From the NCBI RefSeq assembly GCF_019375555.1, contig NZ_JAHXDN010000001.1:124001-188000 (forward strand): a DNA stretch of 64,000 bases. Reading direction: 5' to 3'. The DNA is from Roseobacter insulae (GTDB taxonomy: Bacteria; Pseudomonadota; Alphaproteobacteria; Rhodobacterales; Rhodobacteraceae). Within the stretch, counting starts at the first letter, position 1, and every line of letters starts with the position of its first letter. The translations under genes were made by a program, and so were the position numbers. Under the pieces are notes generated by a model. The model saw nothing but the letters and a program-made list of their open reading frames with translations, searched no databases and was not told the origin of the DNA. Shown piece by piece: positions 1 through 8,427 of this stretch.

Positions 1-766
1 CCACGCGCTGCGCATTGTATGCATTCATCAAGCCTGCAAATCCGTGTTCGATACCGTCGGGCGGTGTCACCAGCCGGTCGAGTGGAATTCGCATATTCCT
101 GAGGTTGATAACCGTCTCCGGAATGCCGCGCAGACCCATCGTGGGTTCGCGCGCGCCCACATCCAAACCCTCTTCGCCCAGAAACGCGATGAACCCGCCG
201 ATACCCTGGCAGAGGCCATCCTCCACAACCTGCGCAAAGATGAGGTGCAGTCGCGAGACACCGCCACCGGTGATCCAGTGCTTGGACCCGTTCAGAACCC
301 AGCTGTCACCATCGCGCACCGCGGTTGTGATCATCTCGGATGCGGCGCTGCCCGCACCGGGCTCGGTAATGCAGATGGCGGGCTTGTCGCCTGACAGAAC
401 GTGCCGGGCCGCCATTTCCTGCTGACCCTCGCTGCCATATCGCAGGATTGCCCCCACGGCGCCCATGTTCCCTTCGACAACGATGCGCCCGGACACCCCG
501 CAGCACCGCGCGATTTCCTCCACCACCAGAGCGACCTCGAAACAGCCATGACCGGGCCCGCCCAATGCCTCGGGCACCGACATACCCATGAAACCCGCCT
601 CGGTCAGACTGCGGACGACCCCTTCCGGATAGGTTTCGGTCAGGTCCGTTTCAGCGGCCTGTGGACGAATGATCGTCTCTGCCAGTTTCCGGGCCCGCGT
701 CTGTAACGCCTGCTGCCCCGTGCTGAGGCGAAGCGACGGCGCATCCGGTAGGTGTTTATCGAGCAT
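1..766 (-). CDS. Acyl-CoA dehydrogenase (C-terminus beyond window)
   Basis: Reading the minus strand from the ATG at 766 gives an open frame of 255 codons that leaves the window at base 1, so the C-terminal part is missing. The protein has the acyl-CoA dehydrogenase layout: an N-terminal helical part, then the FAD-binding middle domain with ICITEPGAGSAAS and WVLNGSKHWITGGG, then the start of the C-terminal helical domain (YNAQR). Such enzymes oxidise acyl-CoA thioesters at the alpha-beta bond with FAD and pass electrons to ETF. The catalytic base would lie outside the window, so substrate class cannot be read. A GGAA stretch lies about ten bases before the ATG. A LysR gene lies upstream on the same strand, 96 bases away, and may control it. 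Confidence 0.88.
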   Translation of the reverse strand, partial: MLDKHLPDAPSLRLSTGQQALQTRARKLAETIIRPQAAETDLTETYPEGVVRSLTEAGFMGMSVPEALGGPGHGCFEVALVVEEIARCCGVSGRIVVEGNMGAVGAILRYGSEGQQEMAARHVLSGDKPAICITEPGAGSAASEMITTAVRDGDSWVLNGSKHWITGGGVSRLHLIFAQVVEDGLCQGIGGFIAFLGEEGLDVGAREPTMGLRGIPETVINLRNMRIPLDRLVTPPDGIEHGFAGLMNAYNAQRV

Positions 767-862
767 CTGCAGGTTCCGTTTTCGACGATAGTGCCACAGT
801 ACATCGTCAGAAAATAAAAACGTATCGAGAAATTCTTGCGATTTACTTGAGATAACCTGACG

Positions 863-1711
863 TTAAACGGCAGCAAGAAACGTCGCAATCAGAGGGTCAG
901 AGAGACCACCCGCCGCCACAAGGGCGCCGACATCACGCACGAAGGGCGGTGCCCCGAAGCTCACCGACCGCAGACCCGGCCAGACACCCGGAGCGCCACG
1001 GCAATGAGGCACGATGGACACACCCAGACCTTCGCGGACCATCGCCGCAATCGCGTCGAGTGAATCGATTTCCATCGTTGCCTGCACGCGAATGTCACGC
1101 GCTTTGAGTTCTGCTTCGATACCACTCCCCGCCCAGGTTTTCCGATTGAACCAGATGAAAGGCTGGGTGGTCAGCAAGGTTTCATCGTTGCCTTCAGCTT
1201 CTTTCGGCGCAATGACGACCATCGGCTCATGGGCAATCAAGTGCCACTCCAAGCCGTTGATTGGCTGCGGCGGTTTGGTACAGATCACGATGTCCAGATC
1301 ACCTTGGGCAAGCTGTTCGGCAAGGCTGTCGGAACTGCCGCTGTGCACATCGAATGACAGATCGGGGTGCAGGGTCTTCAACTCCGCCAGCGCCCGGGGA
1401 AGAAAACTGCTCAGAACGGTTGGCACCGCACCGATAACGAGTTTTCCGCGAACCAGCTGGTCATGCACGATGTCTTCCGCCGCATCAAAAAGCGCAATGA
1501 TCTTGCGTGCATGATCAGCAAGGGCACGACATTTCACCGTCGGCATCGGCGGGCGCACAAGCCGGTCAAACAGGACAACGCCGAGCTCTTCTTCAAGGCC
1601 CTTGATCTGCAAACTGATCGCCGAGTGGGAGCGCCCAACCGCATCACCTGCGGCGGCGAATGACCCACCGTCCACGACAGCGATGAGAATACGCATCTGC
1701 TGAATGTTCAT
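863..1711 (-). CDS. LysR-family transcriptional regulator
   Basis: The 282-residue product begins with a LysR winged helix-turn-helix (about residues 3-60, with GSFAAAGDAVGRSHSAISLQ) and continues with a periplasmic-binding-like effector domain from about residue 90 (GKLVIGAVPTVLSSFLP). The length is slightly short of the usual 290-310 but both domains are complete. It lies directly upstream of, and in the same direction as, the acyl-CoA dehydrogenase gene, so it may regulate fatty or organic acid catabolism. The ligand cannot be inferred from the sequence. Confidence 0.9.
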   Translation of the reverse strand: MNIQQMRILIAVVDGGSFAAAGDAVGRSHSAISLQIKGLEEELGVVLFDRLVRPPMPTVKCRALADHARKIIALFDAAEDIVHDQLVRGKLVIGAVPTVLSSFLPRALAELKTLHPDLSFDVHSGSSDSLAEQLAQGDLDIVICTKPPQPINGLEWHLIAHEPMVVIAPKEAEGNDETLLTTQPFIWFNRKTWAGSGIEAELKARDIRVQATMEIDSLDAIAAMVREGLGVSIVPHCRGAPGVWPGLRSVSFGAPPFVRDVGALVAAGGLSDPLIATFLAAV

Positions 1712-1740
1712 CTAGGAAAAGAGCCAACTGGTTGCCATTC

Positions 1741-2907
1741 TCAGGCTCGTTCCATCACTTCGACCGACAGTATCGTCGGTAAATGCCTTGCGATTTCCCG
1801 CCAGGTATCACCTTCGTCGGAGCTTTGGAACACCGACCCGGTGTTCGTGCCAAAGTAGACGCCCGCCGGGTCCCGCTCATCACCACCCATTGCCTGCCTC
1901 AACACGGTGAAAAAGCAGTTCTCCTGCGGCAAACCGTTCCGCAGGGGTTCCCAGTCGCCCCCACCATTGCGGGACCGCCACACCGCTGCCGCCGCCTCCG
2001 GGGGGAACCGCCCGACGCTGTCGCCGTTCAACGGGATCGTCCAGATCGTATCGGGATCGGTGGGATGAACGCGGATCGGAAACCCGAAGGTCGAGGGCAG
2101 GCCTGCCGTGATGTCCTCCCAACTTCGCCCGCCGTTCAACGACTTCCACACGCCGTGATGGTTTTGCTGGTAAAGAATGTCATTTCCACCGGGCGCCCGC
2201 ATGATGTTGTGCACGCAATGCCCGGTCTCTCCGTCTTTCGGTGCCGCGGGGTGATCGTGACCCTCGCAGGCCTCGGCATTGGACAGGCGGTTGCGCCGCA
2301 CCCATGATTTTCCGGCATCTTCCGTCTCAAAGACACCGGCGGCGGAAATGCCAACCCACAGCCGATCGGGATTTTTTGCATCAGGCACAATGGTGTGCAG
2401 CACCAGTCCCGCGGCGCCGGGGTTCCAGCTGTCGCGCGACGGGTGATCCGTCAGACCGTTCACACGTGCCCAGGACTGCCCACCGTCCCGGCTGGCCAAC
2501 AGGCAGGCCGGTTTGGCGCCAGCATACAGCGTTCCGTGTGCGTAGCCCAGCGACCAGATCTGCGAAAACTCGTCCGCAAAAGGCGTGTCAGGTTCTGTCC
2601 AGCCAATCATCTTGGCAAACTCTGCATCCTGCTGTGCCCAACTGTCCATGGTTCCCGTTGTCAGGCGTGACAGCGTCCAGCTTTCCCCCATGTCCCGCGA
2701 ACACCAGACACCCGCCCCATGCCAATCGCCACCGCCGCCCGCCCAGATCGTCCCAGTGCCCGGATCGCCGACAACGTGATTGATCGGCCAGCCATCGCAC
2801 AGGGGCCCCATGATGGACCACCCGTCGCGCTTTTCGGCTGCTGAGAGGAGGAAGGCACCTTTCGTGGTGCCAAGCAGGATCACAATTGAGCCAGAAGTCA
2901 TATGCAC
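1741..2907 (-). CDS. Asp-box (BNR) repeat beta-propeller protein
   Basis: The 388-residue protein carries five clear Asp-box motifs of the form S-x-D-x-G-x-x-W: SRDGGQSW, EDAGKSW, LNGGRSW, RNGGGDW and SDEGDTW. These repeats build sialidase- or VPS10-like beta-propellers. No signal peptide is visible at the N-terminus (MHMTSGSIVILLGTTKGAFLL), so it is probably cytoplasmic, which is common for this bacterial exo-alpha-sialidase-like family of unknown function. No sialidase catalytic residues could be assigned, so enzymatic activity is not claimed. Two in-frame ATGs six bases apart are possible starts. It stands between the LysR gene and the decayed MttB region. Confidence 0.75.
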   Translation of the reverse strand: MHMTSGSIVILLGTTKGAFLLSAAEKRDGWSIMGPLCDGWPINHVVGDPGTGTIWAGGGGDWHGAGVWCSRDMGESWTLSRLTTGTMDSWAQQDAEFAKMIGWTEPDTPFADEFSQIWSLGYAHGTLYAGAKPACLLASRDGGQSWARVNGLTDHPSRDSWNPGAAGLVLHTIVPDAKNPDRLWVGISAAGVFETEDAGKSWVRRNRLSNAEACEGHDHPAAPKDGETGHCVHNIMRAPGGNDILYQQNHHGVWKSLNGGRSWEDITAGLPSTFGFPIRVHPTDPDTIWTIPLNGDSVGRFPPEAAAAVWRSRNGGGDWEPLRNGLPQENCFFTVLRQAMGGDERDPAGVYFGTNTGSVFQSSDEGDTWREIARHLPTILSVEVMERA

Positions 2908-3081
2908 AACTTTCCAAGTTCCTGACCCATATTACGCTATTTTTCGATCCACAGATAGCATGACATCCGGCAGCCCTTCCCAAGACAGTTGCAACCCTGG
3001 AATACCACTTTGCCCGAGAAGGCTCGCAAGGGCGCATCACCTTGCCCGGCAAACATCGATCATTCTCTGGCAAACGTGGCA

Positions 3082-3714
3082 TCACGCTACCCGCCACGCG
3101 GCGGTCGTCCCGAGCCCAAGGCTGGCCTGGAAGTCCCGGTTCAGGGCGTCGGCGGGTGGAATTTCACGCTCCCGACCTGCGCGAGAATCGAGCAATGCCT
3201 CGATTATTCCGGCCCCGTTCCAGCCAGCGGAGTGCCATATGTAATTCACCCCGGACAACCAGACCGACATTATGTTTGTGGCACTTTCGTAACCGGCCTG
3301 CGCGTCAAAGGTCTTTGCAGCGCCCAAGATGTCGGAGGTACGTCAAGGCACGCCATGGTGACGTGCCATCTGGCCGGTCGTCATGTTCATCAGGCTGATC
3401 TCGGGCCTGTTGGCGCCGCCCAGCACAAAGGCGAGCCCAAAACCGGCTGACGCATAATCAATTCCCTGCCGAAGAGGATCGCACACATAACCGTCAGGTC
3501 TTCGGCGTTCTTCGGGATTGTGGTCATACCCATGAATGTCTTGTCGGAATGCTGCATCGACGAACAGGAGCTGCGCAGACGGCGTTGGCTGATCAGGTGA
3601 TCGTAGGGTTCAACGATGTGATGCGCGGCGACGTGAATGGCGGGCAGCATCCGGCTGAGCTTTTGAAAATTCGGCAGGTCCTCCGGCACGTGGTTCCGAC
3701 TGCATCACGCTCAT
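3082..3714 (-). pseudogene. Decayed trimethylamine methyltransferase (MttB)-family gene
   Basis: Two fragments of an MttB-like corrinoid methyltransferase are readable on the minus strand in different frames. The first, about 3480-3689, reads LPNFQKLSRMLPAIH, then SDKTFMGMTTIPKNAED and MCAILFGRE. The second, about 3082-3450, reads LAFVLGGANRPEIS and NMTTGQMARHHGVP, hits an in-frame TGA, then continues GAAKTFDAQAGYES and HSAGWNGAGIIEA, which match the conserved C-terminal half. The family is normally near 500 residues, so a large internal deletion joins the pieces, besides frameshifts and a stop. A good ribosome site (AGGAGG) remains eight bases before an ATG at 3714. Many roseobacters carry several MttB paralogues; this copy is dead. 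Confidence 0.7.
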
Positions 3715-3854
3715 GCGACATGCCTCCTTTCAGGAACGCGCCCGCGGTGCCCCGGCCGGAATAGATTGCGGCCGGGGGTGGTGGTGTTGCTGCGTCACTG
3801 AGAGGCCAAGCAGCACAGGGCATCACACTGGTGAAGCGGGGCACAAGAATGCGC

Positions 3855-4297
3855 TCAGCCCGCATCCTCGTGCTCCTGCAAGGAAGTGATATCCAGCGGA
3901 AGAGGATCAGGACGCACGTATTTTGCCATCTGGTCACGCGACAGATCCCCATGCTGCAGGGTCAGGTCGATCACGAGCGATGGCTCTGGCAAATTCGCCT
4001 TGCGGTTCCTTCAGGTCCGCGACCTGCCGGCTTGTTCTGTTTTCCGCCGCCTGCTTCGCGATGCTGGAAAACACCAGTGACGCGGTTTGAAAACAGACCC
4101 GCATCATGGACAGGTCCATCGAGACGGCCGTTGTGCCCCGGTTCTTTTCGAACGGCACATAGCCGTCCCCGGCACGACGATGCAGCACCTCGCGCAGGGG
4201 AGAGCGCAACCCCAAAGAACTCCGACCGCGCGATATCCTGAGACAGGATCCGCCTGCGCAGATCAGCGACATAAAGGGATCTGTTATTTGCAATCAT
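3855..4297 (-). pseudogene. Decayed GntR-family regulator
   Basis: Starting at an ATG with GGGAGG five bases upstream (4297), the frame reads IANNRSLYVADLRRRIL, a GntR winged-helix start. It then shifts frame to SPLREVLHRRAGDGYV and MDLSMMRVCFQTA followed by RQVADLKEPQGEFARAIA, typical of the linker and FCD effector domain. The C-terminal end (DQMAKYVRPDPLPLDITSL) appears in yet another frame and stops at 3855. The pieces total about 145 residues against the usual 220-240, so the FCD middle is deleted. It lies just upstream of the MttB remnant and probably regulated it; both decayed together. Confidence 0.65.
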
Positions 4298-4532
4298 TTT
4301 GCCTCCCGAAAGTTGCATCAGAAATATGATACAATCTCAGGCAATGGCGTTTCAGCGGGCGCGTCGCAGTCTTTATGATCAGGATTGCCACCGCGCCCCG
4401 GAGTGCGACGTCACGGGAAAGGCGACAGGCAGATGCCCGAGCGCTGTGGGTCAAGACTGCAAGTTAAACCCGTGCCATCACCTTGAGGCATTTTATGGCA
4501 CTGGGATCGCTCTGCTTAATATGGCCAGAGGA
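4298..4532. other. Intergenic stretch without a supported gene
   Basis: Between the GntR remnant and the phosphatase-like gene I see only short frames without recognisable domains. It may be further debris of the decayed locus. Confidence 0.5.
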
Positions 4533-4880
4533 TTACGTGGTGTCCGACTTTTCGGAATGGGCTTTCTCAAACAGGCGCTTGCTGCGTTCACCGGAGGCAC
4601 AATAGGCCAGGATCGGTTTGGGCAGCGTGTCCAGAGCCTCCAGGAAGCTACTGATTGTCTCGGGCGAGGGCCCCTCGCGCGGGACAGGCAGGTAACAACT
4701 CACCATCTCCACATTGTCGGCCGCCTGCGCTATGGCAGCGAACAATTGCTGATCCTGCGTCTCGCCATCGGGCCTGTTGCACATCACGGAACGAAAGCCC
4801 AACGCGTGGATCAACGGCAGATCATCGGTTGAAATCTGTGCGGTCACACAAAAATCCTTCGAAAGTCTGGTCGTCTCCAT
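4533..4880 (-). CDS. TIGR01244-type sulfur transferase/phosphatase-like protein (Blh N-domain)
   Basis: The 115-residue product matches the DUF442/TIGR01244 family, the small dual-specificity-phosphatase-like fold often fused or adjacent to persulfide dioxygenases (Blh). It begins METTRLSKDFCVTAQIS, contains FRSVMCNRPDGE, and ends with the phosphate-loop-like AYCASGERSKRLF holding the catalytic Cys. The usual Arg after that Cys (CRSG) is Ala here. The start at 4880 was chosen because GGGAGA lies nine bases before it; the frame is open 129 bases further upstream but that extension is not family-like. It is a plausible part of the sulfur module that also includes the genes at 7.2-9.1 kb and 33.8 kb. 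Confidence 0.75.
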   Translation of the reverse strand: METTRLSKDFCVTAQISTDDLPLIHALGFRSVMCNRPDGETQDQQLFAAIAQAADNVEMVSCYLPVPREGPSPETISSFLEALDTLPKPILAYCASGERSKRLFEKAHSEKSDTT

Positions 4881-5051
4881 TGCCGTCTCCCGATCCCGCC
4901 GTTGTGATTGCCATGAGCAGGCGTGCCCGGAACGCGATGAAGAATGCTGGAACCGTCTCAAAACGCTCCGGGCGGTTTTGACGGTCAGGGCGGAAAGCAT
5001 CCCGCTCACGTTCCGTCACCGCGCAGCATGACGCAATATGCGGTCTTGTCA

Positions 5052-5065
5052 TTGACATATATCAA
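5052..5065. promoter_or_regulatory. FNR/FixK-type box TTGACATATATCAA
   Basis: The site fits TTGAY-N4-RTCAA with both half-sites intact. It lies in the 326-base gap between the divergent phosphatase-like gene (start 4880) and the cytochrome gene (start 5207), 172 and 141 bases from their starts. A second box lies 72 bases to the right. Confidence 0.6.
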
Positions 5066-5137
5066 CGCCGCGGAACGGTGCTGCCGGTTTTCTTGCCATG
5101 CGCAGCAACCCGCAAGCCGCAAACGTGTTACAAGCGA

Positions 5138-5151
5138 TTGATCTAAGTCAG
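5138..5151. promoter_or_regulatory. FNR/FixK-type box TTGATCTAAGTCAG
   Basis: One half-site is perfect and the other has a single mismatch in its last base. It ends 55 bases before the cytochrome c start, the same spacing as for most other boxes in this island. Confidence 0.55.
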
Positions 5152-5206
5152 GACCGGGATCACATGACGTGATGATCTGTCCAAAGCCCTCATATCGGAA
5201 GATGAA

Positions 5207-5620
5207 ATGCCCCGACCAAAATCACGCTACCTTTGCTTTCTCGCCCTGCCCTTTCTGGCCGGCTGCAACGAGACAGAACCCCGGATTGACGCGACACGCG
5301 GCGCCAGTCTGTTTGCGCAGAACTGTGCCGCCTGTCACGGCGCGGATGCACGCGGTAACGGACCTGAATCACTAAAGATTGGTCAACCGGCGCCGGATCT
5401 GACCGGACTTACGCGCAGCGCAGGGGGCACCTTCCCGCGCGATGAGGTGATAAGTGTGATCGACGGGTTCAACCGCCAGAGCCATCCTGAAAATGTCATG
5501 CCGGAATTCGGCGCCGGTGACGTTGGCCCGACGGTGATCGTGGGGGAGGATGATGATGCCACGCCCATCCCCGCGGACCTGCTGGCGCTCTCAAACTACC
5601 TCGAGCAAATCCAGCGGTAG
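5207..5620 (+). CDS. Class I c-type cytochrome lipoprotein
   Basis: The 137-residue product has a short lipoprotein signal with the lipobox LAGC (Cys20), then one haem motif CAACH (Cys40, Cys43, His44) and a probable axial Met98 in VMPEFGAG. It is therefore predicted to be a membrane-anchored periplasmic monohaem cytochrome that carries electrons. Two FNR/FixK boxes lie upstream, so expression is probably raised at low oxygen. No oxidase or reductase genes are adjacent, so its redox partner is unknown. Convergent with the antiporter gene that ends 51 bases downstream. Confidence 0.88.
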   Translation: MPRPKSRYLCFLALPFLAGCNETEPRIDATRGASLFAQNCAACHGADARGNGPESLKIGQPAPDLTGLTRSAGGTFPRDEVISVIDGFNRQSHPENVMPEFGAGDVGPTVIVGEDDDATPIPADLLALSNYLEQIQR

Positions 5621-5671
5621 TCCAACTCCGGCCGGGCCACCGGGGCGACATTGTACGCAGCCGGTGCATTA

Positions 5672-6838
5672 TCAATCGGCGGTCTTTTGCGATACCCGGA
5701 TCGCCATCAGGCAGGCAATCGGGCCGACGATCTCGAATATCACGGTACTGCCGACCGTCAGAACCATGATCTGGTCGGCCCATTGCGGGAATTGCCGCGC
5801 AGCCACCAATGCCATTCCGATGGCAACCCCCGCCTGTGGCAGCAGCGCCCAGCCGAAAAGCGCACGCCTGCTTTTCGATATCTGTGCCGCGCCGCCGCCG
5901 ATCCATCCGCCGATGAAACGAGAGATTACACGCAATCCGATGAACAGGGCCCCCAACGCGCCCAATTCGGTGGAGGCCTGCACATCAAGTGTTGCCCCCG
6001 CGAGCAGGAAGAACAGCACCATGAAGGGCCATTGAATGTGTTCTATCTCATGAAATGCGCGCGTGTGATGCGTCGCGAAATTCACGATGACGGCACCGGC
6101 AACCAGCCCCGCGATCAGAAAGGACAAGTCAAACCAAAGGGCACATCCCGCTGTCAGGAACACGAGGCCCAGGGCCTCGGTTTCAAGCGGTTCTCCATCG
6201 CTGACGCGGCCGGTCAAGAATGCTGCCGGTGCACCGACAACCACCCCCAGCAGAACCGAACCGCTGATCTCCCTCAAAGCGTCCAGGTGCACCGGCACGC
6301 CGGTCGTGCCGGTCATCTGCGCAACGACCACCACTGCAAGGCTGAAAACAATGAGCCCCCAGACATCGTCAACGGCGACAATACCGCTGAGCGTTTGCGT
6401 GAAGTCGTTCTTCACCCCCGACTGCCGGATCACATCATTGGTTGCGGCTGGCGCTGTCGCGGACGCAATAGCTGCCAGAAGCAGGGCCAGTTCAAGCGGC
6501 ACGCCAAACAGCATCAGACCAACCGAGACAAGAAGGACAGTGATGATGACAATCGCGCCAGAGATCAGCAGGATCGTGGCCCCGTAGCGTCGCAGCGTCG
6601 CCCCACGGAGAACCCCTCCGAGCAGAAACGCGACCATCGTCAGGGCCAGAACCGACAGAACGGGGTAAAGCGCTGTCACCTCCGCGGGGATGATATTGAG
6701 CCCCGAACGGCCGATCAGCAGCCCACATAACAGCAACAGGGTTACGCGTGGAATCCACGAATTGCGACCGATCTGATCGGCGAAAAGCCCCGCAAAGAAA
6801 AGCGCACCCAGGGTTATCAGCAGCCCGTGCGACTCCAT
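5672..6838 (-). CDS. CPA2-type sodium/proton antiporter
   Basis: The 388-residue protein is almost entirely hydrophobic with 11-12 predicted membrane segments and the Na+/H+ exchanger (PF00999) pattern, for example the start GLLITLGALFFAGLFADQIG and the segment ASATAPAATNDVIRQSG that resembles the ion-binding DP-like helix crossover. No C-terminal TrkA-N or RCK domain is present, so it is a short form. It exchanges monovalent cations for protons across the inner membrane. It follows a small lipoprotein gene by 12 bases and is probably cotranscribed from the promoter with the box at 7093. Confidence 0.85.
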   Translation of the reverse strand: MESHGLLITLGALFFAGLFADQIGRNSWIPRVTLLLLCGLLIGRSGLNIIPAEVTALYPVLSVLALTMVAFLLGGVLRGATLRRYGATILLISGAIVIITVLLVSVGLMLFGVPLELALLLAAIASATAPAATNDVIRQSGVKNDFTQTLSGIVAVDDVWGLIVFSLAVVVVAQMTGTTGVPVHLDALREISGSVLLGVVVGAPAAFLTGRVSDGEPLETEALGLVFLTAGCALWFDLSFLIAGLVAGAVIVNFATHHTRAFHEIEHIQWPFMVLFFLLAGATLDVQASTELGALGALFIGLRVISRFIGGWIGGGAAQISKSRRALFGWALLPQAGVAIGMALVAARQFPQWADQIMVLTVGSTVIFEIVGPIACLMAIRVSQKTAD

Positions 6839-6850
6839 CCTGAAAGCGGG

Positions 6851-7000
6851 CTACAGCCCCGGCGGGCAATTGGGTATGGACATGTCCTTGACGGGGTCAT
6901 TCGGACCACATTCTTCACCGGTGATCGGATACTGGTCATTTTCATAACATCCGGACAGGGCGAAGACGCCACACAGCAGGAGAACAAGAGACACTTTCAT
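6851..7000 (-). CDS. Small lipoprotein of unknown function
   Basis: A 49-residue product starts at 7000 behind AGGAAGGATCACC. It has a signal peptide MKVSLVLLLCGVFALSG with lipobox LSGC (Cys18), followed by a short acidic tail with two further cysteines (ECGPNDP and IPNCPPGL). The frame is open upstream but the ribosome site and signal peptide fix this start. It sits in front of the antiporter gene in an apparent two-gene operon under an FNR/FixK box. I do not recognise a family. Confidence 0.7.
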   Translation of the reverse strand: MKVSLVLLLCGVFALSGCYENDQYPITGEECGPNDPVKDMSIPNCPPGL

Positions 7001-7092
7001 GGTGATCCTTCCTTGAGTTGCACATGAGCTCCGGCGCTGATGCATGCGCGGAGCTTCACCAAGCCATATACGACCATCCATTCGACAGTTGT

Positions 7093-7106
7093 TTGATCTG
7101 TGTCAG
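7093..7106. promoter_or_regulatory. FNR/FixK-type box TTGATCTGTGTCAG
   Basis: Perfect left half-site, one mismatch at the last base. It lies 92 bases before the lipoprotein start on the minus strand and shares the GTCAG ending with the boxes at 5138 and 32326. Confidence 0.5.
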
Positions 7107-7248
7107 TTCCCGCAGTAATCGGTTGAAGGGGTGTGGTGACGGCAAGTCAGGTTTCCGGATTGCCAGAGGTGTCACGCGCCTGAACGCACGATCGTCACAG
7201 CAGCCATCAGCTTATTGGCCAAGATACAAAACCTGTCCGCGATGCGGC

Positions 7249-7695
7249 TTAATCCGCTTGCCGGAGATCGTGTCGGCTGATCATCATCCGGGTCATGAGC
7301 AGCCGCGTCCCCAGCATGCCTGCGATCAAGGCCGCGACAAACAGAATGACCTTCGGGTTTGCGGTACCCAGAGCGGGTAATGCACCGCCCGGGCAGAAAC
7401 CGGCGATACCCCAGCCGATGCCAAAGATGCCCGCACCGGTCAGCAATCGGGCGTCCAGGGTTTTCTTTGTCGGGATGTCGAAGGCAGGCTCGTAAACCGG
7501 GTGGTCCCGCTTCAGAACGAACCGGTAGCCGATGAAGGTCACGATCAGCGCGCCGCCCATCACGAAAGCAAGGCTTGGATCCCAGGTGCCCGCGATATCG
7601 AAGAAATTGAGCACCTTGGCCGGGTTTGCCATGCCCGACAAGGCGATTCCGGTGCCGAACACCACACCGATCAGAAGGGTGAGGATATTGCGCAT
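7249..7695 (-). CDS. YeeE/YedE-family (DUF6691) sulfur transport protein, second half
   Basis: This 148-residue membrane protein corresponds to one half of a YeeE/YedE (PF04143) transporter, with four or so hydrophobic segments and the signature GFCPGGALPALG (Cys101). Characterised YeeE proteins import thiosulfate through a path lined by cysteines. It begins three bases after the end of the partner half-transporter gene, and the two probably form one functional unit. The operon order is crp/fnr, DUF2892, YeeE half 1, YeeE half 2. Confidence 0.85.
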   Translation of the reverse strand: MRNILTLLIGVVFGTGIALSGMANPAKVLNFFDIAGTWDPSLAFVMGGALIVTFIGYRFVLKRDHPVYEPAFDIPTKKTLDARLLTGAGIFGIGWGIAGFCPGGALPALGTANPKVILFVAALIAGMLGTRLLMTRMMISRHDLRQAD

Positions 7696-7698
7696 GGC

Positions 7699-8130
7699 CT
7701 ATACTCCAAAAAGATGGCGGGTCACATAAACGGTGACACCCGTGGTGAGCATGAAGGTGGCTGTTGCGGCGAATGATCTCGGCGACAGACGGGCCATCCC
7801 GCAGACACCATGGCCGGAGGTACACCCGCTGCCCAGGGTGACACCTGCGCCGACAAGCACACCGCCGATCACCAGCAGCACGTTGGAGGATGGCACGACG
7901 ATCTCGGGCAATTGTCCGGCACCTGCAAAATAGATCCAGGGACCGCATAGCATACCGACCAGAACCAGTGCGCGCCATGTCCAGTCCGTGGAGGAGGCGG
8001 GCCGCAGCGCCCCGGCCAGAATGCCGGTTGCGCCCATAATCTTGCCGCGCAGGAGCATCAGGGACACGGCAGCCAGACCAATGAGGGAACCGCCAACGGC
8101 GGATGCTATGGGTGTAAACGTGGTTTCCAT
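7699..8130 (-). CDS. YeeE/YedE-family sulfur transport protein, first half
   Basis: The 143-residue membrane protein shows the other conserved YeeE/YedE motif, [11 protein letters not shown] (Cys103 and Cys110), in a four-helix half-transporter. Together with the next gene it would form a transporter for a reduced sulfur compound such as thiosulfate; the substrate is inferred from the family. The start follows the DUF2892 stop by three bases, indicating a tightly packed operon. Confidence 0.87.
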   Translation of the reverse strand: METTFTPIASAVGGSLIGLAAVSLMLLRGKIMGATGILAGALRPASSTDWTWRALVLVGMLCGPWIYFAGAGQLPEIVVPSSNVLLVIGGVLVGAGVTLGSGCTSGHGVCGMARLSPRSFAATATFMLTTGVTVYVTRHLFGV

Positions 8131-8133
8131 GGT

Positions 8134-8346
8134 TCAGAGCTTACAGGTTGAAATGCCGAGAATTCTATACAGTGGGCAAAACCTGACACCCGCTGTGATT
8201 ACCAGGATAGCACCAACAGCCATGCTGCCGTAAGCCACCAGGCTGCTTGACCAGACAGCAGGCATGTTGAGTAACGGGGCCAGAATCAGCGCAAGGCCGA
8301 TCAGGGCTCTTGCTACACGATCAATGTTTCCAAGATTGGCGGTCAT
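8134..8346 (-). CDS. DUF2892 (YgaP transmembrane-like) protein
   Basis: A 70-residue protein starting at 8346 with GGAGG seven bases upstream. It begins MTANLGNIDRVARALIG, has two membrane segments and ends RFCPLYRILGISTCKL, the standard DUF2892 pattern also found as the membrane part of the rhodanese YgaP. It stands between the Crp/Fnr gene and the YeeE pair, a frequent alphaproteobacterial arrangement for sulfur handling. Its exact role is unknown. Confidence 0.85.
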   Translation of the reverse strand: MTANLGNIDRVARALIGLALILAPLLNMPAVWSSSLVAYGSMAVGAILVITAGVRFCPLYRILGISTCKL

Positions 8347-8427
8347 CTGTTTGTCCTCCGGTGATGTGACGCTTGCAGAATACACTGGGTTCCGGGCTGC
8401 GTCGGTGAGTTTGTCACAAAGCCGCGT

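Noticed and set aside
5651-6730. 359-codon open frame on the plus strand
   Set aside because: It is antisense to the antiporter gene, with low-complexity charged composition and no domain.
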